A DNA stretch of 64,000 nucleotides from assembly GCA_018292915.2 (NCBI GenBank), contig JACVVK020000015.1, positions 716,001-780,000 of the forward strand, in the 5' to 3' direction. The notes under the pieces are model-generated. The model was not told the origin of the DNA and made no database searches. It saw only the letters and a program-made list of their open reading frames with translations. The first letter of the stretch is position 1, and each line of letters opens with the position of its first letter. This stretch comes from Batillaria attramentaria (taxonomy: Eukaryota; Mollusca; Gastropoda; Batillariidae). Shown piece by piece: positions 11,450 to 20,113 of this stretch. The position numbers and the translations under genes were made by a program.

Positions 11450-12029
11450 CATAGTCATCCTCACTGAGCATCTACCCACCCTCTCTTCACCCCCCTGCTT
11501 TCCACCACGCACACATCCCCAGTTCCCAAACCCTCCCCTTTTCACCAAAATCCAGTAGTCGCCCCAATTACGCAAAAAGACAGATGGCGTCAAATAGCAC
11601 TAGCGCCGCGACCACCGGCCGACAAATATTTGCTCAGCACTTACAAACAAGTGCAATGGCCCGAAGTCGAAAAGTTGCCTGTCGTGGCGAGCCTATCAAA
11701 ATTCCTGCCGCCTCTTGGTCGAGGCTAGCACCTTTGGGCGATCGGCCGGAGCCAAGGGCAGGCAATCGTAAGATCGATGAGGGTTGTCTCCCTTTGTTTA
11801 AGCGATCGATTTTGTCTTTGGGTCTGGACCGGCAGATTGCCTTTAGGGTATGAACGTGGTAGTGGTGTGAATCGGATTAGTCGAGCTTTTTTTCAGGAGC
11901 GTAGGAAAAGTGCTATGGGTTTTTGATGGTACCACGCCGCTAAAAATACAAGTGTGTGGCTGTTAAAAATACTAAGGAATGACCCTGGGGAGAGTGCTTT
12001 TAGTCTCCTGTTTGTGGGGGCTTTGATTT

Positions 12030-12260
12030 TGCGTGCCCCCCCCCCCCCTCTCTCTCTCCCTGTCCCATGCTAAATTCTCTTTCAATCTTTCCTGTGCCCC
12101 CCCCCCCCCCTCTCTCTCTTTGCCCCAAGCTAAATTCTCCTCCCATCTTTTCTGTGCTCTTTCTCTCTCTCTCTCTCTCCCCCCCCCCCCACATGTGCCA
12201 TGAGCTAACGTTTCCACTCTCTCTCCATGTGCCATGAGCTAATGCTTCCATTCCCTCTTC
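12030..12260. repeat. degenerate C/CT-rich tandem repeat
   Basis: Three units of poly-C followed by TCTCTC and a GCTAAATTCTC-type spacer, then two units with CATGTGCCATGAGCTAA. The repeat length is about 65-70 bp in the first part. The strong strand asymmetry (C/T on plus) suggests possible triplex formation. Confidence 0.75.
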
Positions 12261-12460
12261 CCGTAAACCAGTTATTTTCGCCAATGTTCTGTTTGAGCCG
12301 ACACGCACAGGAGAAGGTGATTTTTCCCTCTCTTGCAAATCGGGACCTTTGACAAAGCTATAACACCAGTAACGGTGAAAGCTTACATCTTATTCAGCAT
12401 TGCTTTTCAGCATCCTGCAACATTATTTTTCCAGACTTGACATGAACAGTATACCGTGTA

Positions 12461-12461
<1 letters not shown>

Positions 12462-12502
<41 letters not shown>

Positions 12503-12514
12503 TCTGTCTCTCTC

Positions 12515-12587
<73 letters not shown>

Positions 12588-12599
12588 TCTGTCTCTCTC

Positions 12600-12679
<80 letters not shown>
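12462..12679. repeat. (CA)n array with a repeated TGTCTGTCTCTCTCAA spacer
   Basis: Three CA runs are separated by two identical spacers TGTCTGTCTCTCTCAA (near 12500 and 12586). The identical interruption suggests duplication of a run-plus-spacer unit rather than independent point changes. Confidence 0.93.
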
Positions 12680-12680
<1 letters not shown>

Positions 12681-12817
12681 CTCCCAAAGAAAACGTAACA
12701 TGCACAATAAAGTCCCACACAAATAAGAACTGGAAAAAAAAGTAAAGAAAAAATTCTGAACTCTGTAAACGACTACATTCATCAGATACCATAGCAAGCT
12801 CATAAATGATTAATTAT

Positions 12818-12925
12818 CAAGCATCATTTTACAGAAACATGATGAAAACGCCGTGAAAACCACATCATAAAGCATCATTTACAGAAACATGACGAAAAGA
12901 ACGCCGTGAAAACCACAGCATCCCA
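12818..12925. repeat. about 55-bp direct duplication in the 3' flank of the CUB gene
   Basis: AAGCATCATTTTACAGAAAC and the following GCCGTGAAAACCACA recur immediately as AAGCATCATTTACAGAAAC and GCCGTGAAAACCACA. This is a small tandem duplication downstream of the candidate poly(A) region. Confidence 0.85.
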
Positions 12926-12951
12926 ATCTTCAGCAAATTTACGTTCATTAA

Positions 12952-12979
12952 TTTAATCAGGACAATCTCATGATTTAAT
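12952..12979 (-). promoter_or_regulatory. possible poly(A) signals of the CUB receptor gene
   Basis: Two ATTAAA hexamers on the minus strand (plus-strand TTTAAT at 12952-12957 and 12974-12979) lie about 370-400 nt past the stop codon. No AATAAA is seen closer to it. ATTAAA is the commonest variant signal, but use here is inferred from position only. Confidence 0.3.
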
Positions 12980-13350
12980 TCTGTGTAAAGAGAAAGGTTC
13001 ACATTATCAAAATTTGTGAAATAAGCGTACTTGCGGTGTACCCTGAATGACAAATAAATGACGTATTAACTACTTTACTCCGGCCTGCGGCATTACGTCA
13101 TTTTGTGTCATAGACTTACTTCACAGCCAGTTCATTCCACGGCACTTCAGCGTGAACAGTTTTGACAACACGGAGTGCACATTCATCAACTGAATTACGT
13201 CATTATTGTCACAAAAAGGAACATCAATAATTATCATTCATAAATAACGGGTGAATAGTCATGAGAAATGGGAATGGGTGAATTATGTAATATACACATC
13301 GACTTCCACGTCGAAGAAGGACGCAATATTTGGAGGTTGAGCTAACGACG

Positions 13351-13483
13351 TCAGCATCTGGAAAATGACGTCATCGTTTGCGTGGACATTGACGTACGCC
13401 TGCTTGCACTTTGTGAAGGCGGCGGGTATCGACTTTCGTACAAAGGATTGGAAAACGCGATGTCTGGATCAGGATCGGTGTGA
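13351..13483 (-). CDS. CUB receptor, last coding exon (NPLY tail, stop)
   Basis: The acceptor gtttcag ends at 13484. The first base completes a codon with TT from the previous exon (phase 2). The exon encodes 43 residues, then TGA at 13353-13351. The peptide has an acidic start (HTDPDPDIAF), then SNPLYESRYPPPSQ, then a Ser/Thr-rich basic end RRTSMSTQTMTSFSRC. NPLY fits the NPxY motif bound by PTB-domain adaptors and used for endocytosis or tyrosine-phosphorylation signalling. RRTS resembles a basophilic kinase site. The motif functions are known from other receptors; here they are inferred. The final SRC does not look like a classical PDZ ligand. Confidence 0.85.
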
Positions 13484-13780
13484 CTGAAACAAAAGTTCAC
13501 AAATATAACATAAACATTTCGAATCGCTGACACCAAATTATCCAGAATGCTGTATTTGTATATAAAAATAAAAACAACAACAACAAAAAAAAACCCCGCT
13601 AAAACATTGCATCAAAGAAATTTGCAACTGTTCTATACTGTGCCTCGTTAAAGATCAGCTCGGTTAAAGGAAAACCTTTGTCAAGTGGCATGTGCACTGA
13701 TTTCACTTTTACACAAAAATTAATGAAAATAAAACTGAGATTATACTGAATATGTTTGTTGCAAGTCGAAGGACACTCAC

Positions 13781-13828
13781 AATTTGTATGTAGGACTTTC
13801 CATATCTCGTGTGCTGACGCTTGTTAAT
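13781..13828 (-). CDS. CUB receptor, 48-nt cytoplasmic exon
   Basis: A short exon between acceptor ttttcag (AG at 13830-13829) and donor TT|gtgagtg. It is phase 2 at both ends and a multiple of three, so skipping it would keep the frame. With flanking bases it encodes TLTSVSTRDMESPTYK, rich in Ser/Thr and containing a tyrosine, with no conserved domain. It could be alternatively spliced. Position and phase fit the neighbouring tail exons exactly. Confidence 0.78.
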
Positions 13829-13998
13829 CTGAAAAGAGAAAAAAACGTAAAACTGTTAGGAAAGAATTCTCCTCGTGATCTATCAAAATCCTGTCTGAAA
13901 TTTCGCACGGTTTATTCTGACAGAAGAAACCCCCAAATTAGTTGAATAGTTCAAATGTATCAGGATGGATGTTATAGCCAGTAAAATAAAATACTAGA

Positions 13999-14211
13999 TA
14001 AGCAAATAAAAGCGACATAAAAGGGACAGAAACCATTTAACTTTCACAAAGGACGGCACGGGTCAACGTTTCGGCTTTCGCCTTCCTCAGGACACAAACA
14101 AAAACATTTTGTTTGTGTCCTGAGGAAGGCGAAAGCCGAAACGTTGACCCGTACCGTCCTTTGTGAAAGTTAAGTGGTTTCTGTTCCTTTTATGTCGCTT
14201 TTATTTGCTTA
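13999..14211. repeat. 213-bp near-perfect palindrome inside a CUB gene intron
   Basis: Two arms of about 105 nt are exact inverted copies except for three single-base mismatches and a 3-nt centre (ACA at 14104-14106). The arms run from TAAGCAAATAAAAGCGACA to its complement ending TTTTATTTGCTTA. Each arm contains CCTGAGGAAGGCGAAAGCCG followed by AAACGTTGACCCG (reverse complement in the left arm). It lies in the intron between the exons at 14693-14770 and 13781-13828. In the pre-mRNA it would fold into one long hairpin. Confidence 0.96.
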
Positions 14212-14264
14212 ACTTAGCTTTGCTTAACCACTTCGCAGTCATTACCGTTTCCTTTTCTAAAATA

Positions 14265-14560
14265 CTAGAGTTAATAGGGGCTAACGCTACCATTTGTATG
14301 ATTACAGATCGTTCTGGGCTGTTGTCGTGGTATCTATCATCACGCCACTTTCAGACACCTGGACAGTGACAACGTCTGTAGTGCAGGCACTGAGCCAACA
14401 GAAGCGTACTCGATGACGTGGAGACTACACTGAGCGCACCAGTAGTGTAACAACAGTCGTAGAATTGGAATGTTCGACCGTTCGCGCGAAGAGTAAGCAA
14501 CACTGCATCACATTAAGAGCTATACTGATCATCAAGAGTATTTCGAGCGTTCAGGCACAT
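14265..14560 (-). repeat. interspersed repeat D, inverted copy (intronic)
   Basis: Reverse-complement partner of 9580-9870, with shared blocks such as CCATTTGTATGATTACAGATC aligning to the start of the other copy's end. It lies in a CUB gene intron, immediately right of the palindrome. No open frame is conserved between the two copies. Confidence 0.72.
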
Positions 14561-14692
14561 TCACAAGCGAAATTGCTCCAAATCATATATAAGTTCGCTA
14601 AGCAAAGATGGGATTAGCCCCGTTTAACGCATCGATGGTTCTTGTGAATATAAGTTCAATTATATCCAAAGAAAAACTGACAGTATACTCAC

Positions 14693-14770
14693 GTTTCCTT
14701 TTCGTATAAAGACAAGTCTTCTTCCGTAAATGTGTAGTTGGGAATGTTTCTTCGCTTTGGTACGCGTTTC
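14693..14770 (-). CDS. CUB receptor, juxtamembrane cytoplasmic exon
   Basis: The acceptor tgtttctag ends at 14771 and the donor AC|gtgagtat starts at 14692. The first G completes CGG with the CG of the transmembrane exon. The exon encodes RKRVPKRRNIPNYTFTEEDL and then SLYEKET. The basic cluster right after the membrane segment is a classic stop-transfer sequence and sets the orientation: C-terminus inside the cell. Phase 2 in and out. Confidence 0.85.
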
Positions 14771-15022
14771 CTAGAAACATAGAAAAAGAATAACGAATGG
14801 AATGGAGAAAAGCATCAGTTTGATGCTTCCCAATAAATGAAATGAAAGTCTTAAGGATTTTGATGGAAAAAAAAACGTACAACGCCAAAAAAATGCCCCC
14901 AAAACGTTTTGAATATTTGTTTTTATGCTCTGTATCGTTGCGTATATTCTTTTCTGAGTGAATAATGTGCTGTCAGTGAATCTAGTCACTGTAGGCATAC
15001 TCTATAACATGACGTCACTCAC

Positions 15023-15176
15023 CGGTAGTGACGACACACTAGGAGAAGGATGGTGAGAAGGAGAACCAGGAGAGTCAAAAGGGAGATAACCAGAGCCCAC
15101 ATGGTCCGAACAAACGCCTCAGACACTGAGCTAGTCTCTCGCAGGTCTGGACCCTGATACACTCCGCCATCACGCC
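15023..15176 (-). CDS. CUB receptor, transmembrane exon
   Basis: The acceptor tttcag ends at 15177 and the donor CG|gtgagtg starts at 15022. Read from phase 1, it encodes a polar stalk (RDGGVYQGPDLRETSSVSEA), then about 23 hydrophobic residues (ALVISLLTLLVLLLTILLLV) followed by CRHYR. This is a clear single transmembrane helix. The other two frames hit stops, so the phase is fixed. The preceding CUB2 exon offers only phase 0 or phase 2 donors, hence the inferred missing linker exon. The acceptor sits directly against a long (TG)n tract. Confidence 0.88.
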
Positions 15177-15179
15177 CTG

Positions 15180-15181
<2 letters not shown>

Positions 15182-15277
<96 letters not shown>
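15182..15277. repeat. (CA)n tract, (TG)n on the coding strand, adjoining a splice acceptor
   Basis: About 48 pure units. On the transcribed strand the tract reads (TG)n then TTTCAG and the transmembrane exon, so it occupies the place of the normal polypyrimidine tract. Confidence 0.97.
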
Positions 15278-15278
<1 letters not shown>

Positions 15279-15299
15279 GTCTCATAGTTCATTCTGAGC

Positions 15300-15960
15300 G
15301 AAACCATAGTTCTTAGGGACTTAAAACGTTTCTAAATTATCTGATTTGAAACTAGTGTCATGACTTCTACAAAGAAAAAAGTGTACGTTGATATGATACA
15401 CGTTTGACAGCTGCCTATATTCTCCATGAGTCGAGAAAAAAAAAGTTGTCTCTGTAGTTGTCATTTCGTTCCCCGAAGAGTGCACTTTTCCCGAAAATTG
15501 GGCGACTGAATGTTTCGTCCTCTGAGAATGATTCTAGTCTAATGGCATGCTTATTCATACAAAGGGCGTGGACAAAAGAAACTGTTTTCAATGCAGTTAC
15601 GTTACAGGCCTAGAAGCCAAGAAATTATTTTACTGAGGAAAGAATGGCGTTTGAGTAGCCTATGACTCATCTAGAACTGCTGCGTCAAGAAAAGCTGACC
15701 AGTAGCTCTACTTCAAAATAGTCCATGGCCCAAACGGAGGAAAATTGCGTAGCATTTACTGCCATTTAGTGACTAAGTGCCAAAACAAGCGGTGCGTGTC
15801 CAGGAGAATTTTTTTTTTAATAACACTAAAATCTGTGTAAACTGGTGCATTTTTATGTGATTGTAAGTGTTTCAGAGGAGGAAACACTGTTTGGGGGGGG
15901 GGGAGGGATTTTTGAAGAATTATACTAAAATCTGTTCCATCTGGTGTGTTTTGGTGTGAT
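15300..15960. other. unique intron sequence, no exon recognised
   Basis: An AT-rich unique stretch between the (CA)n tract and MITE copy 2. I searched for a phase-compatible linker exon joining CUB2 to the transmembrane exon and found no candidate with good splice sites and an open frame. Confidence 0.4.
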
Positions 15961-15962
15961 TT

Positions 15963-16150
15963 TAACTCTTAAAAGCCCGCGCAAAAATCGCCATTTTACT
16001 TGATATCTTCAGATCACTGGGAGCCACTTCAAGCCACTATCATGCTATCTACAGTCATCTCCGGCCTAGCGGGGGGGGGGGGGGGAAAGGCCCACGCCTT
16101 GCGTAACAGTGGCTTGAAGTGGTTCCTACTGCTGTGCAGTGTCTTGTCTT
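15963..16150 (-). mobile_element. MITE-like element A, copy 2 (inverted)
   Basis: GGGAGCCACTTCAAGCCACT and the inverted AGTGGCTTGAAGTGGTTCCT flank a poly-G run and GGCCCACGCCTT. Compared with copies at 2686-2905 and 32885-33035 it has a G-tract expansion of about 16 bp. It is intronic in the CUB gene. Confidence 0.65.
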
Positions 16151-16373
16151 TTTTAACAAGGCTTATCACATAGTGGGCAGAGAGTGGTCGAGCTCGGGCG
16201 TTTAGGAGTTACGTGCTTCATAAGAGCAAACACTTTTTGAGAGGTGGAAAATCTTTGGCCAAAGGTGCAAATCCGCCCAAAAGGTGGAAGATTTTTGAGC
16301 CCTGCTTCATATACTGAACTGCTTTTGACGGGAAAAAAGTATAAGCTTGCTGAAAGAGAAATGTCGGAGAAGA

Positions 16374-16442
16374 AGGGTAGGGGAGAGGGAGGGGGTGGGG
16401 AGGGGGTGGGGGGAGGAGGGGATAAGGAGGGTGGTACACAGG
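16374..16442 (+). other. G-rich tract with quadruplex-forming pattern
   Basis: The plus strand has many runs of three or more G with short loops (GGGTAGGGGAGAGGGAGGGG and onward). On the CUB gene's coding strand it is C-rich, so a quadruplex would form in the template DNA rather than the pre-mRNA. Confidence 0.6.
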
Positions 16443-16973
16443 AGGATGGGTTGCATCCCATGATGAAAAACAAACTTTTCATTAGCTCTCCACATGTCTC
16501 GGATCATCCGCCTGCTGTTAACACCGCCCAAACTATCATAAAGAAAAAATGAGGACGCACAAAAAATGTTTGTAAACCCCCGGAGGCCCTGCCAATATTC
16601 CATTTATTCCATTTTTTCTCTTCTTTTTTTTTTTTCCATCTGCGGTTTTTGGAACTGGCCCATGGTGCTTAAGAATTGGAACTTTGTGATTCTCCAAGTG
16701 AAGAGAGAACGTAATCGAAAATGGTTCACAGTGTGTGAGATTGAGGGTGGTCGGTTTCTTCTGTTGTAGGCACGTTTTAGCGTCTGGCCCGCCGGCGCGT
16801 ATTATGACACAAGTCGGATCAGGGAAAGATCAAAGCTGTCAAAGATGACTAGGTTTGCCCTCGCTCTCTCTCACAGAGAGAGAGAGAGAGAGAGAGAGAC
16901 TTTGAAACTTTATTTGTCAACGGTAGAAGACATTGGTCCAGTGGTCTAGTTTTCATACTTGCAGTTGCTAATG

Positions 16974-16975
<2 letters not shown>

Positions 16976-17053
<78 letters not shown>

Positions 17054-17092
17054 TCTATCTATCTATCTGTCTATTTATCTGTCTATCTACGT
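16976..17092. repeat. (CA)n then (TCTA)n compound microsatellite
   Basis: About 37 CA units are followed by TATC/TGTC tetramers to about 17092. (GA)n tracts lie nearby at 16873-16900, 17107-17125 and 17303-17324. Confidence 0.95.
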
Positions 17093-17139
17093 CCGCTCAC
17101 AGACACGAGAGAGAGAGAGAGAGAGGGGGGGGGGAGAGG

Positions 17140-17300
17140 TGTTTGGGAATTTAACGTCCTTTTCCACCACGTGTGGGTCATATCAAAGACGGGGCAACGA
17201 TGAAAAAGGCACAAATATTTGGCCCCAGCCGGGACTCGAACTCACGACACGAGCATTGACAGGCCAACGCTCTACTATCCGGATATCCCGACTCCCCGAC
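17140..17300 (-). mobile_element. SINE family 1 copy
   Basis: On the minus strand it reads from a tRNA-like head (GGGAGTCGGGATATCCGGAT), through B-box-like GAGTTCGAGTCCC and CCAAATATTTGTGCC, to GGAAAAGGACGTTAAATTCC. It sits between two (GA)n tracts in an intron. Confidence 0.85.
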
Positions 17301-17629
17301 CCAGAGAGAGAGAGAGAGAGAGAGGGAGGGAGGGAGGGGGGGGGACTTCTATGCATACATTTATGTAAAGGGCCGAAACATATATCTCACATTTCAAAGT
17401 AAAAAATTTACTGACGTACGTCAAGTCAATCGTTTTCAAACAAATCCACAATAATCCCTTTTCTCAAACACTTCCTTTCTGACGTACCAATACTATTTCG
17501 TGACGTATCGTTCCCAGGCAACGGACTGCTGACCGCCCAGTCACGTTTGACGTCATGCGCAGGCTCAACAAACAGAGCTGTTAATGACGTCCCTCTCAGC
17601 TTATTACGACTGTGCTCTGTGGTAGTTCT

Positions 17630-17955
17630 GGATAATAATACGGGGAAGGAACTGTCAGCATTAGATAATAATGATAGTGTTAATAATAATAATTTTAAAA
17701 AAAATCATTTATATAGCGCACTTCTCAGACACAGTGACTCATTGCGCTAACACACGTCACTCATACACATTCACACTATACAGATCAACACGTCAGTCAA
17801 TACATAGAGACACATCAGTTGAAGGCCTGTTGAAATAAGTGGGTTTTCAGTGCAGATCTAAAGGCTGATAAAGATGGCTGTTGCCTCAACCCCATAGGCA
17901 GAGAGTTCCAGACTGTAGGGGTGGCGAACTGGAAACAGCCACATCTTCTCTCCCC
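17630..17955 (+). repeat. decayed retroelement-type repeat
   Basis: An (AAT)n end, the TTTATATAGCGCACTTCT box and GTGGGTTTTCAGTGCAGATC followed by GAGAGTTCCAGACTGTAGGG. The same order of blocks occurs in part at 4050-4330 and 40835-41060. The minus-strand frame through it is not a gene. Confidence 0.55.
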
Positions 17956-18501
17956 CCCCCACCCTCCCCCTTGATATCTGGGTGTTTTCATCACCCGTAC
18001 ACTGATTCAACTTGAAATTCAAGGAGTTGTCAGGCTGTTTCATATGCTGTAATGTTTATCTGTTCGCGAAGATGTCCAGCCAAATATTTATCTTCCGCAA
18101 TACGTTTGAATTTTGCCCATATTTCTCTGCGCACGCCTTCGACTACCTAACAATCTGCATTAGGCAGCATTCATGTGGAGGTGATCACATCATAGAGTAA
18201 ACAGTTACATGGAAATTTGTTAGGGGAAAAAACTGAAATAAGTGTATACACGTAACGAGTATTGCAAGTGCAGCTATTAATTTATTTGAGACTTAGACAC
18301 AGGCCGCTCCATGCACGCATCTGATCAAATTAGTCTAGGCTCGTGGATTTTACAGCAAAAAGCGCTAAATTTATTTCAAATATGGCACGCTACATGCTTA
18401 AGCGTATATTATGGGTGTATTCGTAGTCTTATGTTTCAAGTGCGTAGTGCATTGTGATAATGTTTGTATTGAGGATTTGATGTTACGTGTATACATATTA
18501 C

Positions 18502-18637
18502 GGGTGGGTGGGGTGAGTGTTTAAAGTCCTTTTCCACCACGTATGGGTGATATCAAAAGACAGTGCAACGAGACAAATGCAACTCACGACCCGAGCATTG
18601 AGAACACAACGCTTTACCATTAGGCTATCCCGGCTCA
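18502..18637 (-). mobile_element. SINE family 1, internally deleted copy
   Basis: The head (GAGCCGGGATAGCC in reverse) and tail (GGAAAAGGACTTTAAACAC) are kept. The middle between the B-box and the body, which normally carries CCAAATATTTGTG, is missing. Intronic, about 90 bp downstream of the CUB2 exon donor. Confidence 0.78.
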
Positions 18638-18726
18638 CCTATCCATATTGCAGTTTTCATTTAATGAATGATTTAACTCTCATCATCTAAATGCTTTGCT
18701 CCGGTACGTAATCCCTCTTACCTTAC

Positions 18727-18924
18727 TGTAGGTGTTGATGTTGTTGATGTTGTTGTAGATTTATATAAAAATGAGTACGTGGCGTGGAACCCTGTCCTCT
18801 GTATGTGGGCGTCTGTCTTGAACTTCACCAGCAGAACGTTAAGACGTGATGTATATGACGTCATCGGGTCGTGACCACACATCATTCCCAAGCGAGCGGA
18901 GGCCGGGGAATCCCCATCAAACAC
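18727..18924 (-). CDS. CUB receptor, CUB2 second-half exon
   Basis: The acceptor catttcag ends at 18925. Phase 0 reading gives VFDGDSPASARLGMMCGHDP, then TSRLNVLLVKFKTDAHIQRT, then GFHATYSF. This is the standard second half of a CUB domain: DG turn, the cysteine before G, hydrophobic strands, TD, and GFxAxYS. Then comes KSTTTSTTSTPT, a short Thr/Ser stalk. Two overlapping donors exist: ACA|gtaagg (end 18727, phase 0) and AAG|gtaaga (end 18722, phase 2). Neither gives the phase 1 the transmembrane exon needs, so a linker exon must follow. NAGNAG-like alternative donor use is possible. Confidence 0.87.
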
Positions 18925-18966
18925 CTGAAATGGGTCAAAGATGACGAAGAGGTTGTTTACAAGTCA

Positions 18967-19340
18967 AGTCAAGTTGGTTTATTTCATGACCCCGATAGGG
19001 GTACATGAACCAGTTGAATTACATACATAACATCAACTCACTTGATACAGACACACGAACTACATATCACACGAACATAGAACTGAAAGGTAACAATATA
19101 CATGCAACATATCAAGAAGTTAAATAAAGAGAACTGCATGTAACAACAACCGAAGCAAACAAACAAACAAACAAACCATGAATTTAAATAAAGGGAACTG
19201 TATGTAACAACAATCAATGCAAGCAAACAAACAAACAAACAAACCATGAATTTAAATAAAGAGAACTATATGTAACAACAACCAAAACAAACAAACAAGC
19301 AAACCATGAAATTAAATAAAGAAAACTCCATATACCAATC
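18967..19340. repeat. about 69-bp minisatellite, three or more units, in a repeat context
   Basis: Units share TTTAAATAAAG, GAACT, ATGTAACAACAA and (CAAA)n ending ACCATGAATT, at about 19122, 19186 and 19250, with a fourth decayed unit. The left flank has GGTTTATTTCATGACCCCGA, a phrase type seen at ends of common interspersed repeats. Confidence 0.82.
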
Positions 19341-19350
19341 AAAACAACAT

Positions 19351-19635
19351 GCGTTTACACATTTAATCAACCCTGGCCGTTAAAAGCGACCCGGGTTCAA
19401 ACCCTGCTACGGACCAAGGCCGGGTCCACGGCCAGCTCGCATTTCAGATCTAAACAGGCAGCTAACGTCATGACATGATGCTTTCGTCAAGGCATGACGG
19501 CGGGCATGACGTAAGTTTTCCTATGTCATTGTCAGGGTTAGACTTGCAGAGAATGTATTGTAAAAGCGATTGCCCCAAGTCCAACCCTAGTCGAGGTAAA
19601 CTCGGGTTTGAACCCGGATTGTAGTGTAAACAGAT
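19351..19635. mobile_element. MITE-like element E, copy 1
   Basis: Internal blocks GACCCGGGTTCAAACCCTGC, CATGATGCTTTCGTC-type and GACTTGCAGAGAATGTA align along the length with 45548-45873. The ends are weakly inverted (GTTTACACA... against ...GTGTAAACAG), and GGGTTCAAACCC appears near both ends in opposite orientation. No frame conserved. Confidence 0.68.
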
Positions 19636-19861
19636 TCAAAATAACAAGTAGGTCCGTGATCGGTAGATAACTGTCTTACAAAGTTCGCCTTCGCCATCAA
19701 AGCCTATTCAACACCAGGCTATGCATATGACCTGGAGAACAAGAGCATTTCTATTTCCTTGGGGGTGTTTTGCTTGTTTATTCATTCATGATCATGTCAT
19801 GTCAGGTGCTAATATCGTTAAAGCTATGCCATCATACATACCGCCCACAATCTCTACAGGT

Positions 19862-19862
<1 letters not shown>

Positions 19863-19945
<83 letters not shown>
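19863..19945. repeat. (CA)n microsatellite
   Basis: About 41 CA units, intronic, 170 bp from the GC donor of the CUB2 first-half exon (downstream side). Confidence 0.96.
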
Positions 19946-19947
<2 letters not shown>

Positions 19948-20113
19948 CACCTTCTAAACCACCGCTCTGCTATATATATTTTACGACCTGGAGGTCAGGA
20001 GCCAAGGGGGACAACCCCATGATATTCACTGCGGGGGCCACAGATTTCCCTAGGGAACCAAAGGTCCATCCTACATCATGCTTTGGTCAGCAGATAATGA
20101 AATTGATACATGC

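Larger units (their letters stand above)
947..13350. other. intergenic, repeat-rich, no recognised gene
   Basis: This is the interval between the start of the GPCR and the stop codon of the CUB receptor, both on the minus strand. I find no coding exon here that I would defend. A 125-codon plus-strand open frame at 2311-2688 and other short frames have no recognisable domain. The contents are microsatellites, SINE copies, a MITE copy (2686-2905), a foldback element (9136-9545) and unique AT-rich sequence. The GPCR promoter should lie just above 946, but I see no clear TATA or initiator there. Confidence 0.6.

Noticed and set aside
20105..20113. GT donor (gtatca) 4 nt after the CUB2 first-half exon end
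   Set aside because: Using it leaves one extra base pattern that gives a stop within three codons of the next exon; the GC donor keeps the CUB domain intact.
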